Source of the DNA: Pseudovirgaria hyperparasitica
Lineage: Eukaryota > Ascomycota > Dothideomycetes > Acrospermales > Acrospermaceae
Assembly: GCF_010093815.1 (NCBI RefSeq)
Contig: NW_022985550.1
Location: forward strand, 943,074 to 1,007,073
Length of the DNA: 64,000 bases
Direction: 5' to 3'
The position numbers and the translations under genes are program-made. This document shows, piece after piece, positions 12,199 to 22,663 of this stretch. Each line of letters starts with the position of its first letter. Positions within the stretch are counted from its first letter, which is position 1. The notes under the pieces are model-generated. The model worked only from the letters and a program-made list of their open reading frames with translations, did no database searches and was not told where the DNA came from.

Positions 12199-14041
12199 CT
12201 AAGAGGCCTCAATAGGCGACGTATGTAGCAGATTCTCCATAGCCCTTGGAAGGACACCGGTGGGGTGTATTGTATCGTCATTCGAAGAACGTGCACAAGC
12301 TGATGGGGGAGTCGCAGGTGTTGTCAACGAATTGTTACGCCTATCCTGTGATGGGACTGATTCCATAGTTTTACTGGTTGCTGGAATTTCTTTCTTTGAA
12401 TTTGTCTTTTGAGGTTTACTGTTCGCCTTGGATCCTCGTCCTTTTGTTTTTGTGGCGGTGAACACACTTGTAAGCTTCGTCGCTTTGACTGCGATGGCGT
12501 TGGTCTTCGGCTTTGGTCCTGGCTTCTTACGCTGCGTAGGCGGCTTTGGAGCCGGACCATTGGAAATAACCAATTGCAGCGACTTCCCTTTGCTCGCGGG
12601 ATTGAGGACTTTCTGCTTCTTACCCTTCGTCTGCGTGGGCTTCGTGTCCTCGACTCTGACATCTACAGCTGGACGTTCAAATTGTGGACTCTCAATCGGC
12701 GGTGTGAGAAGTGCAGATTGATCGAGGATCGCTCTGGCCTTCGTTGGCGAAACAACAAAAACACTGGTATTGGCTTTTGCCTTGGCGACCACCTCTTCCG
12801 AAACCGGTACACCGTGCCTATAATCATCTGGGTCTTCGGTCCATTTCCTGAATGCTGCCTGCGCAGCTACCTCATCACAAGGGCCTTTGACGACCAAATC
12901 CCAGAGATTCTCTAAATCTTTTCCTGAAGGCTCTGGGTCGTTATTGATCCATATGGTAGTCCCATCTCTCCGATCGCGGACGACATTGCACATCTCACGT
13001 GCGATTCTTCTGACACCTGGCACTTTCAGGGTAGTACCAGCGACAATGAGCGCATCCGGTCGGGCACGTAGGTCCGCTTGCGTCACTGATCCAATAGCTT
13101 CAGCATCAGGATTATGTTCATTGTATAGTACCATGCGCGGCCGAAGCTTGCCAATGCCATGACTTCGTTTGCCCGCGTGAGAGGTTCGTACACTGTCAAT
13201 CTCCTCACAGTCTCTACAGAGCGGCGGAATGGCGTCCTTGAAAAGACTTGGTTCAAAATCTGAGACTTTGTGGCACTTTGAACAAACCATGTGATCCAGA
13301 CCACCATGGACCTGGATAGTCTTTGGCCAGGGCTTGATGAGAGGTACGTTAGTTGCCAAGGGTTCTATTCTTGTGTCAATACCGTCCACGTTCTGGGAGT
13401 AAAGCCGCAACAGGCGACCCTCCTGGGCTAGCGTGGCGAGAAGATGGTGGAATGGTGTCGGTTCGGCTTTTTTCGTTTTTTCGGAGAGCTCGCGAACCAT
13501 GGCGTGAAAGGTGGCGGTGGAACTCTCATCTTGGTATACTGAAGCATCGAACAGTTCTTTGCCAGAAGACTTGAGCCCATGCTTGCCTCGTAACGTCTTG
13601 AAAAGGCCTTCGGAAGAGCGAAAATCCGGAACTGGTACGCGTCAGTGAGAGGAGACGGCAAGTGAGAAAGCACTACTTACTTCCGGCAGATACAGAGATG
13701 CCAGCGCCTGCAATGACAACAATTTTCCGTTTCTTAGTGAGTACATCGAGAAGCCTGTCAAGCTGTGGTTGGTGGTCTGGGCTCAGCTGCGGCGTAGACA
13801 GATCGAGGTACTCGGTTGTTCGGGGCTTTGGCTCAGAGATCTTGCGCTTCTTCTTGGGACGATCGTCTCCGTCAGAGGTACTGGAACGACTTTCAGGAGA
13901 AGGAGAAGTCATTGTCGAGGTGTGCTGCGAGGCGGGTGGAGAAGGATACAACGTTCTGAAGTAATCCGGAGGTGGTGATGGAGAAAGTGATGCCGGTGAG
14001 CTGAGCGGCGAGCTCGCGGTAGATAACGCGTCGAATTCCAT
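12199..14041 (-). CDS. hst4: HST3/HST4-type NAD-dependent histone deacetylase (sirtuin)
   Basis: NAD+-dependent protein deacetylase. The family's best-known substrate is acetylated H3K56, acting in the nucleus in chromatin replication, silencing and, in Aspergillus, secondary metabolism. Exon 1 is 14041-13681 and exon 2 is 13631-12199 (597 aa). Sequence evidence: a low-complexity Ser/Pro N-terminus with a basic KKKRK patch; Rossmann motif IAGAGISVSAGIPDFRS spanning the splice site (~residues 111-127); YSQNVDGID; catalytic His in HGGLDH; two CxxC pairs of the zinc site; and GTTLKVPG. The ~250-residue tail is basic and carries AT-hook-like KKPGPKPK and KTKGRGSK patches. It is convergent with the PKS-NRPS. 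Assignment to Hst3/4 rather than Sir2 or Hst2 rests on the core spacing and long tail, and no tree was made. Confidence 0.88.
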
Positions 14042-15302
14042 GTCGCGCGTGCACGTGTAGCCGGCTAGAATACGGCAGTTGCGAAGCTAAATTGGAGAAA
14101 GTGCGAGCGCGACAGTGTAGAAGTAGAGGCAGGAGCAGGAGCAAGAGTAGAAGTGAGGAGCGAAAGTCGTGTCGTTACGGTGGTGCCAGCATGGGGAGAA
14201 TCGTCAGAATATTCACACAGCGACAGGGTTTGTTTCGAACGAGATTGATTGCACAAGCGGGAACTTGCAATCAGGACTTCGTCGTACTCTGGACGTTGCG
14301 CGCGGCGAAATTGGCGGTGGTTGGGAGGAGAAGGGTGAGTGAAGAGAGTGAGAGAGAGACGTTGAAGCAGTGCGAAGTGAGGTATTAGAGAGGATGGGGG
14401 CATTGGGCATCTCACGGCAAGAGACACCACAGGTCAAGCGGCCCGCACCCAAGCCAAATTCGGCTAGAAGGACTCCCCATAATCAAAACAACCCGCGGCA
14501 AATAAACAAAACATTCGAGATGTCGCTTTTAGCAGTGTTGCATTAATACAGCCCAGCCCCTATCCTTTCTCATCTGTTCCACTATGCTTGATGATGCATT
14601 GATGCCACAGGTGCATTATGTTTCGACTCGTCTGACGCATGCTGCTCACATCACATCACAGTGCATCATGACAATGGCTTGTGTGTGTTTTGTCCGTGTG
14701 AATGGAACTACGCGCAAGTGAATGAAACGCTTACTCTACACGTTTGAATGACAAGATGTCTCGCGTCGCATGGGAAACTTGCTCAATAGCGATCTCATCA
14801 TTCAACAATTTCTTTGTGCGCATCTCACCATGCTTTGTTACAAGAGTTCGAGGATCGTACCCCTGTAAAGAGGCTAAATTTATATGTGACTACGTATGCG
14901 CAGCTGGTACTGAATAGTACAGTACATCCCCGGCGTATTTCCCAGCCACATCGTGTCGGTTTCGCGCGGCTGGTCAGTGCGATGGGTCATCTGGCGCGTG
15001 TTACCTGCTTGGGCTTAGCTCTGTTCCGCTTATGCCTGAGGCCACAGATTCAATGTGCCTATTCCCTTGTCGGCGGTCCTTTTCATCGTCGCGGACCGTG
15101 GAACCATGAACCATCATCCAGAACTTTTTTCGAGCTACCAGGGCATTTTATTACACGCCAGCAGAGAAACTTAATACCCGCGCCCGATCAACTATCTATG
15201 CATTCACCCATTCAAACCTCTTCACGAGATGACACTTCAACTATATATACTGCCATTTAAGGACCATCTAGCATAAGAGCTTCGAGCAATACTACTCACA
15301 AG
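14042..15302. other. Divergent intergenic region hst4 / med16
   Basis: 1.26 kb holding both promoters. The hst4-proximal part has purine-rich tracts (ggagcaggagcaag..., gagagtgagagagag). Short open frames exist on both strands but none resembles a protein. No RNA gene is visible. Confidence 0.6.
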
Positions 15303-18300
15303 ATGCCACTGATCATGGAAGACGACCAATACATGGAGGATCTGTTCAATGAGACCGAATCAATTCAGCCTGCGCCCCCCCATCCCCCACTTAAAGGCCT
15401 CGTAAGAAGACTCGATGAACTTCACACCCGTGGCTGCTGCAGGTGTGTTTTAATCTCCTTTTGCCCATGCTGCAAAGTCTGCTACGTATGGTTTAGTAGA
15501 GCTAGAGAAGTGCTCAGATATACAATGCTCTCTGAACATACTCACTTGATTTTACAGCTGATGTTTGGACAGGAAGATAGAATGGGCAGCAAATGGCTGT
15601 GTTGCATCAATCTCCAAAGATGGTCGGACATTTCGCACACAAGCATTTGCACGCAGTCCAACGGATGGAAAATGGAGTCTTCAGGATGAGAACCAACCAC
15701 CATTTCCACCTCTGAATGAAGACGTCCAGCTAGTTCATGTGTCATGGGGCCCGATTGGTCAGGATCTGGCCATCCTTGACTCCTCTGGCCGCATCATGAT
15801 ATTCAACACGCGGGCTGCTCTTGGGAGAATGCAGCTGAGTCGAACACCTAATGGTGAAGTTGAAGACGAACTTGGTTCTATCGTTGGCATGTCATGGTTG
15901 CCTATATTTCCACATCAACAGAAGGTACTAATCCAATCACACCATGCATCGTCACGTTAGCCTGACACTGAGTAGGTGCGCTTTATTTCTTCGGCAGCTC
16001 GTTCTGGAAACAGCTGGCAATTGCATTCAAAAGATCATCACTGGAACGCACCTCATAATTGCGTCGAAAATAAGGCTGCTTTAGTATGCTTAACCAAGCT
16101 CGGCAACCTACGTTTGTTGTTTCAGCATCCTGATGGCAGCTGGGACGAAGTCACCACCGAGCTCGGAACAGAGCAGACCGCGAAAGATATCTTTTCCCAT
16201 GCGGCATTTGCCCTTCACGGTAAGCCATACACGGACCTGGAGATAGTGAGGATGCTGACACCCACAGATGGGATTCTGCTACTGGCCGCGTATAATATCG
16301 CTGGGCGATTGAATCTGTATCGTATACAGATCAGATGGGGATCAGTTCCCCCGCGGCCACAAAGCTCACACGAACCACTCAGGAACATGCAACCCCCTAT
16401 TCTAGATGTAACTCCAGTCTTGGCTGAAGATGACTTTGTGCCATACGGTCCAGGAAACGAAGATGAACTGCTACAGACAAGCCACAGGATGGCTATACCT
16501 GGCCAGCTGACTCATTTGGAATTCCTCAAACCTGCACCTGAAACAGATAATCAGGATGTAGATCCAACAATATTCGCCATCTTTTCGAACAACCCAACGT
16601 TCATGTCACCAATGGACCAGGGACAGAGCCACCAAAATCCGACAAGTATCGTTTGCCGTTGGGCACTTGAAGAAAACTACAAGAACGAACTTCATTCAAG
16701 CTTCACCCAGCTGCCTGTCGTCAAGAAGAAGTCTGCCGAGCCAGAGGTATGTAGTCCTCATGCTCTGTGGGTCCACGACTTACACATAGCAGAATATTAT
16801 GCGTCTGAAGCGATTGGCAGATATTCTCACAAGCGCCACTGTCCTGGCTTTTATGCCGCTCTCATACAACACTGTCGTTGCTTTATATCATTCTGATGGG
16901 TCCATTGACTTTAGAAACACAACAAGCATGCAGTCTATAACGGCTGAATATAACACAGACCATGTCAGCTCTTTGATGCAGGCAGGATTCGCGTTTCCAC
17001 TACAAAGCTCAGGTCTGTCAGTAATATGCCACGAAACGTGATCTACACTAACAATTCTACTGTAGCTCTCCATATAGCTTTGTCTGCGAGTGTTTGTGTG
17101 GCTGCAACTATGAATTCCGACATGGAAGTCAAGACCAAGACCATGGAATTTCTCCATGGTTCTTTAGATGCTACTGGAGACGACTGTCAGTCTCTCCAAT
17201 TCTTCCCAGAATTTCCCTCAAACTGAAACTCACATATTTCTTTAGCCAAGATCGAAGCTGCTATGGCGGCACTTGCATTACAACACACATCCTCGTCCAG
17301 TCAATACTTCTCTAGCGACGATATATTATCTCTCGTACCGCATGACTTGCCAGCAAGCCGTGTAAACTATCTTCTTCATCTGCTTTACCGCGGCATGCAC
17401 ATGAACACCGACTGCACGAACGTACCGCCCAGCGATAGCATAAGTATGTCAATTGGCCGCGCTCCTGGATTTGTGAAATCTCTGAGTGCGCAAGTCATTC
17501 TTGGATGCCATTCAAACAATCATCGTTCGCTCGCAGCGACTCTCGCAAACGCCACACTCAACATTCGACAGTCCTCCATTGTTCTACTCATAGTCATGTC
17601 TATGCACCGGCGAAAGCAGCCGGGCTCGCAACAGTCAGGCCAAACTCCTCTGGATCCGCGTAAGTGTATGCCCAGCATCCGTATGACTACCGCTAACATA
17701 AATCAGTAATGGCAAATGGATTGGTCGGTATTGCCAAATGGATGGTTGACTACACAATATTCCTCTGGAGCGAGCTCTGGATCACCTCACGCCACTTCCT
17801 AGACAATGAACTCACTGTCTCCTCCCTTCAAGCTTACAGTACGTCTCGTCCCCTCCAACCTCCATATCGCAGTTTCACCTCCAACGCAATCTAACCATCC
17901 CCCCAGTGACATCCCGCAACTCCCCGGCTCTCCTCACCCTCCTCTGCTCCCTGCCACGCGCCCTCCTCCGCGAATGGCTACGCACGCTCCCCTGGATGCA
18001 GCGCTGCGCCCTCTCCTACACACACCCCAAGTACAACGCCCAACCCCAAATCCGCCACGCAATACAAGACCTCGCCGACGCCTTCAGCGACCGCCCGCAA
18101 ATCCTCCCCGTCATCGACGCGCTCCTGAATGACGTCGAGACCGCAGTCAAGAAGGCGTATGCCGGCGCAAACACCACCGACGCACAGCAGCGCCAGGCCA
18201 TCGAGCAAAACATGTTTGTCACGGGCGAGGTACCCGAGGTCTTGCTCCCTGCGATCAGGGATGTGTTGATGAATACGTTTGCGGTCGAGGGCGGGCGCGC

Positions 18301-18598
18301 CGAGAAGGTCGATCTGGCGGATGTGCTGTTTCGCGACTTTGCCTGGCTGGGTCTGGGCAAGTCGGATGCTACGAGGGGGAGGGCCGCTGTGCTGGATGTG
18401 TTGCGTAAGGTGCCGATTCCGGCGAAGAAAGGCGTGCAGATGAGGCGGTGCTCGAGGGGTTGCGCGTATGCGGCAGACCTGACGACGCAGGAGTTGCAGC
18501 AGATGCATGCGTTGTGGTATTTCCAGGTCAGCAAGACTTGCGTCTGTGGGAGTGCGTGGACGGTGGTCGAGCATCCGGATCTAGAGGGGAAGAAATGA
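15303..18598 (+). CDS. med16: Mediator tail subunit 16 (Sin4)
   Basis: Tail-module subunit of Mediator, which relays activators to RNA polymerase II in the nucleus. Eight exons keep frame: 15303-15442, 15573-15924, 15976-16746, 16793-17012, 17066-17185, 17246-17659, 17707-17838, 17907-18598 (946 aa). Recognition: the acidic start (MPLIMEDDQYMEDLF), then IEWAANGCVASIS and the WD-like N-terminal half (VSWGPIGQDLAILDSSGRI), and the C-terminal helical part ending with a Cys-rich segment (RRCSRGC ... VCGSAW). The length is usual for fungal Med16. The first intron is the longest (130 nt); an earlier acceptor (tttacag at ~15556) would give an immediate stop, so ggacag was chosen. The last exon is markedly GC-rich compared with the rest. 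Confidence 0.85.
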
Positions 18599-18690
18599 TG
18601 ACTTCTGGTGATCTTGTGTACTTTTTTTGTATTTGAGATTGGGGTATATATTTCAGTTTTATTTATTTGGATCTAAGCTTTGAACAAGGA

Positions 18691-19953
18691 CTATTCCATG
18701 CCTTCCATCAAGTCCGTTTTGTCCAGGATCATACCGCGTTTAGATATCCAGTCGCGCAGATAATCCCATTCTGCACCTTCCTCTAACCCACGCTTGCTGT
18801 CCTCCTTGAAACCCCATGCCATGGCTACTTTATCGAGAGCTGCGCGCTCGTCTTCGCGGATCCATCGCTCTGTAAGGCCCATCCCTGGTCGCCACACTAC
18901 CCGCTTCATCTGATCATTAGACGTGGTTATAGATATATATCCTAGCATGGAGACAGCACCTAAATACGTCATGAATCCAGCAAAGGCCGCGCCAGTCGCA
19001 TACGAGTTATCCACCATATCTTGCAGAGATGCTGCTTGAGTTGCAATAATATACACACCTAAGGGCGCCAGAGATGCAATTGTTACAGGGACGCCTAGTT
19101 TCTTGAACAGCTTGTCATTCCTGTATGCCTTGGTGCGATACGCTGAGTTTATAATTGCGAGCGCGAGATCGAGGTCTTTCGCTATGATGGCCGCATCGAG
19201 CGCGTCGGCGGCAGTATCCTCGGGCACGGCTTGTGATATTTTATCTGGATTGGGCTCCTTATATACAGGTGGATTCGAGCCAGGGGTTGGGACAGGCTTG
19301 TGTGCGTAGAGGGTGAAGGCTTCAGGGAGTGTTTGCGGTCGTTCGAGCATGCATTGTGTGTTGACGTAGGAGGCAAGGACTGCGGCGTTTATGAAGACGG
19401 GCGGATGGGAGATGATCCTGAAGCTCAGCTCCGAGAGTATGTCTGGGATGGCCTTTGTGGAGGCGGTGTCGGCTCGGTTGTCGAGAGAGAGGAGAGTAGT
19501 GGTTGCTGAGGGATCCGTGGATTGTGTGGGCGACTCGGAAGCCCCTGATGCGATAGCAGCAGCTAACTCACATGAACGAAGCGCTTCAATTACTTCTTCT
19601 TCTGGAGGAATAGAATCGGAACTCAGGATAGCTTGGCCTAGCTCTGCAGCTCTGCGTGCGGCCGTCGGGGCATCGAGATCTGTGATATACTTAGATTCCT
19701 TCTCAGCCTTTCCTTCCGTGTTTGACTCTGCAAGTAGAGTAGTAGCTGATCGACGAGTTGTCTTCGGAGTCGGGTTCAAGAATCTCATCGGTGAATATGG
19801 CTCACGTGGATGAAAGAGACGAAGTGTAGGAGACTGGTAACGAGCAGGAAGCCTGAAATGTCGTCGTTGTCGCGCAGGTTTGCTCAGTAGAGCTTCACAA
19901 AGCTTGCAAGCTGCTCGGGGTCCTCTCATTGGTTCCAAGGCCTTGGTATTCAT
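18691..19953 (-). CDS. Conserved mitochondrial membrane protein, function unknown
   Basis: A single-exon gene of 420 aa that I do not assign to a named family. The first ~75 residues are rich in Arg, Ser and Pro and poor in acidic residues, like a mitochondrial presequence. Residues ~80-250 are hydrophilic, with an Ala-rich helical stretch. Two hydrophobic segments follow (PVTIASLAPLGVYIIATQA at ~291-309 and GAAFAGFMTYLGAVSMLGYI at ~325-344), then a charged tail containing SNDQMKRVVWRPGMG, which looks like the most constrained part. The gene ends 92 bp from the med16 stop in convergent orientation and starts 380 bp from the divergent verprolin. Inner-membrane localisation is an inference from the presequence and the two TM segments. 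Confidence 0.7.
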   Translation of the reverse strand: MNTKALEPMRGPRAACKLCEALLSKPARQRRHFRLPARYQSPTLRLFHPREPYSPMRFLNPTPKTTRRSATTLLAESNTEGKAEKESKYITDLDAPTAARRAAELGQAILSSDSIPPEEEVIEALRSCELAAAIASGASESPTQSTDPSATTTLLSLDNRADTASTKAIPDILSELSFRIISHPPVFINAAVLASYVNTQCMLERPQTLPEAFTLYAHKPVPTPGSNPPVYKEPNPDKISQAVPEDTAADALDAAIIAKDLDLALAIINSAYRTKAYRNDKLFKKLGVPVTIASLAPLGVYIIATQAASLQDMVDNSYATGAAFAGFMTYLGAVSMLGYISITTSNDQMKRVVWRPGMGLTERWIREDERAALDKVAMAWGFKEDSKRGLEEGAEWDYLRDWISKRGMILDKTDLMEGME

Positions 19954-20333
19954 GACTTATTCGTGTTCTATTTGGATGCTCAGATAAGTAGGGAGTGAAA
20001 GTGAATAGGCTTATGTTTGGAAAGACGCAGTCAAAGCGCACGGGCCAGGCCGCAAACGACAGGCTACGACAACTGCGTATGCGGCGCCCTTTGACCAGAA
20101 CTCCACACAGCTTTAGCCTCACCACCTTCGCCAGGTACATAACATTTGATGCTGCCGCCTAATGCAACGCTATCGGCCATTGCTCGCTCAAGGCTGATCT
20201 TTACACTATTGGGCTCACATAATCTGCATACACTGAGGACCTGAATCAACGGCCAGCGTCACCAACCCCAGCCCTGACGGTACCCATAGTCTTCCGCCGA
20301 TAGACCTTTATTGAGCCCTTCGCCTCTTTCACG
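19954..20333. other. Divergent promoter region
   Basis: 380 bp between the unknown mitochondrial protein and the verprolin homologue. No repeats or RNA genes are visible. It should contain both core promoters. Confidence 0.55.
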
Positions 20334-21754
20334 ATGCCCGGTCCTCCTCCTCCGCCTCCTCCTCCGCCGCCTGGGCTTGGAGGTCCTCCTCCACCCCCTC
20401 CGCCACCTCCAGGTGCTGGTCCGAAAGCAGTCAAACCACCGTCTGGCAAAGGCAGGGTATGTCCAAGCCCCAAGGTCGAATTACTACAGAGCTCGGTTGC
20501 TCTGGTATAGTATTGGACTGATAGTATTAATAGGGAGCGCTACTAGGGGACATTCAGTCTGGGGCGAGATTAAAGAAGGTCCAAACAAATGATCGATCTG
20601 CTCCGATCGTTGGCAAGGTATCCGAGGGACCAAGCGGGCCACCTATGGGAGCTGCACCTCCGGTTCCTGGCATGAATAAAGCGCCATCCGGACTTGCACC
20701 TCCAGTCCCAGGAAACAGAGCTCGAAGTAATAGCGACTCACGCGATACTGGAGGCTCGTCAATGGGAGGGGGCCCACAGCTCGGAGGGCTATTAGCTGGG
20801 GGTATACCTAAATTACGCAAGACAGGAGGCATAGACACAGGTGCGGACAGCAGTTCTCCATATCTCTCGGACCCTGAGAGCTCGAGGAGATCAGTACCTC
20901 GACCCCCTATGGGCACACCTCCACGGCCTCCTGGTGCACCTCAGGGGGCACCACCAGCTCCACCAGGTATAGCTGCACTGAGAAACAATCTTCGACCTAG
21001 TCCTTCGGCATTTACTCATTCGGCGCCCGAGATACCATCCTCAAAACCAAAACCACCCCCAATCGGCAAGAAACCACCTGTTCCACCACCATCTAGTCGA
21101 AAGCCTTCCGGACTATCTGCAGCTCCGCGGACTCAAACACCGACTCCTCCAGCGCCGCCTCCAATACCGTCCTCTTCTGCCCCTAGACCACCTCCCGCTC
21201 GATCAACCCCTCCACCGCCCCCCTCTGTTCCCCCATCGGCTCCCTCTGGGCCATCAATTGCAGCACAGGCAGCTCGCAACGCTTTCGGTCGATCGACACC
21301 TTCAGCACCTCCGCCACGACCTCCTACATCTCCACCGGCGTCGCCATCTGCAAGGCCTCCGCCAGCTCCTCCTGCGCCTCCACCACCACCATCCGGAGGG
21401 CCGAGACTTCCTTCCGCACCAGCGCCGCCCCCACCGCCGTCTGCAGCTCCTTCAGCCCCCCTAGCACCTCCGCCGCCTCCTTCTGCCTCCCCCAGTCGAC
21501 ACCTCACACAAGTATCAGGCCGACCAATGTTAGATGCGAGCTCATACACATTATCGAATGGTGGAGGATCAGGACAGGGCTCGACCTCTGTGAGCCCGGG
21601 AAGACAAGGGACCGTGATATATGTTCAGGATACGAGATGGAAGTTTCAAGATGATGACCAACTGCCAAAACCACGAGCATTTAGTGGAGGTCCGAAGAGA
21701 TATCGTGCTGGCAGAGGAAGCAGTGTCCCATTGGATCTCAGTGCCTTCGAGTAG
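20334..21754 (+). CDS. vrp1: Verprolin / WIP-like actin regulator
   Basis: Binds actin monomers and Las17/WASP to promote Arp2/3-driven actin patches, endocytosis and tip growth. Exon 1 is 20334-20456, exon 2 is 20534-21754 (447 aa). Exon 1 encodes MPGPPPP then polyproline blocks. The WH2 actin-binding motif (GALLGDIQSGARLKKVQ) begins exactly at the first codon of exon 2, giving the usual verprolin order polyPro-WH2. The middle is almost wholly Pro/Ser/Ala with profilin- and SH3-type PPPPPP runs. The C-terminus (KWKF..DDDQLPKPR.F..G..RYRAGRGSSVPLDLSAFE in outline) matches the WASP-binding end of WIP proteins. The start at 20334 is the only ATG giving the polyproline leader in frame. Confidence 0.88.
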
Positions 21755-22010
21755 CACCGTTAGCACCATCGTAAAGGTAGCCTTTTCTCTCGTAAGATAA
21801 CATAGTCGCCGATTAATGAGATTGTATGTCATCGTATCGGCGCATAGCTCTCTTTTCTACGTTCCGTGCCTTATGCCGTACGTACATTAGGATGAGTCTA
21901 CTTGTGTACAAACAAGTGAGTGTTAGGGGGAAATTTTGCTTCTGTGATGTCTTTCCCACGATATCACCGGGCCGGGATTTCAACGTTTGACGTCTTCGTG
22001 CACTCGGGTT

Positions 22011-22379
22011 TCAGAGGTAAACACCTTGCCCAGAATGATCGTTGTCAATCGATCTATTCTGATTCCCGTTCTTACTATCTTTCTTTTCCATCTTTTGTTC
22101 GTCCTCAACCCAAGGCATCCCGCGCCGCTCTACTTCGATCTTCAGCATAGCTATCTGCTCCCTCTTTCGCCGAATGGTCTGCTCATTGTCCGCGATCGCT
22201 TCAGAGAAGTCCGGATCGCTGGTCTCTGCATAGAACAGGGATAGTTCTGAGTTTGAGATTTCGAGATGCTCAATGTTGTTACGAAGCTCCGCAGCTTTCG
22301 CGTGTAGAGAGCCGAGCGATAGAGATTCTAGAGCGGCAGCGAAGCGGGCGTGAGTGATTGGCTGGGATTCTGCGGACAT
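22011..22379 (-). CDS. tma17: TMA17/ADC17-like proteasome assembly chaperone
   Basis: A single-exon gene of 122 aa, predicted to be almost all helical. It starts with ITHARFAAALESL, then SLHAKAAELRNNIEHLEISN and a second helix with IADNEQTIRRKREQIAMLKIEVERRG. The order and spacing (short motif plus Phe, paired helices with NxxxHLxxSN, then ExNExxI) resemble yeast Tma17/Adc17, a stress-induced chaperone that pairs Rpt6 with Rpt3 in building the 19S base. I recognised it from memory of the yeast sequence, so it is distant homology. The last ~20 residues are hydrophilic and could change if a 3' intron exists. Divergent from the rhomboid gene (284 bp apart). Confidence 0.6.
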   Translation of the reverse strand: MSAESQPITHARFAAALESLSLGSLHAKAAELRNNIEHLEISNSELSLFYAETSDPDFSEAIADNEQTIRRKREQIAMLKIEVERRGMPWVEDEQKMEKKDSKNGNQNRSIDNDHSGQGVYL

Positions 22380-22663
22380 TGTAGAAGATAGGTTTCGGTT
22401 TGAGTTTATGTCTGCTGTGGTCAGATGCGAGTTACTTGGAGCTCGTAGCTGTTCTCTCGCTAGGATATAGCTTGCATACGAGCAAACAAGCCATCAAAGT
22501 CGATCCCGATCCCTAGTGCGGAGAGCTCGGAGGTGGGGGTCAAGCCAAGCTAAGCCTGCAGGTTCAAACACGGCTAAGACTCAAGACTCAAGGTTGAACT
22601 CTCTCTGCGGCACAGGTCCTTGGACGGACACACTTTCCGTATCAGCTCGGATACCTGTCCGCA

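Noticed and set aside
14814-15260. 148-codon plus-strand frame upstream of med16
   Set aside because: No recognisable motif; the position is that of the med16 promoter and leader.
20246-20473. Gly-rich minus-strand frame opposite the verprolin start
   Set aside because: It is only the antisense of the polyproline coding repeats; the same applies to 21133-21549.
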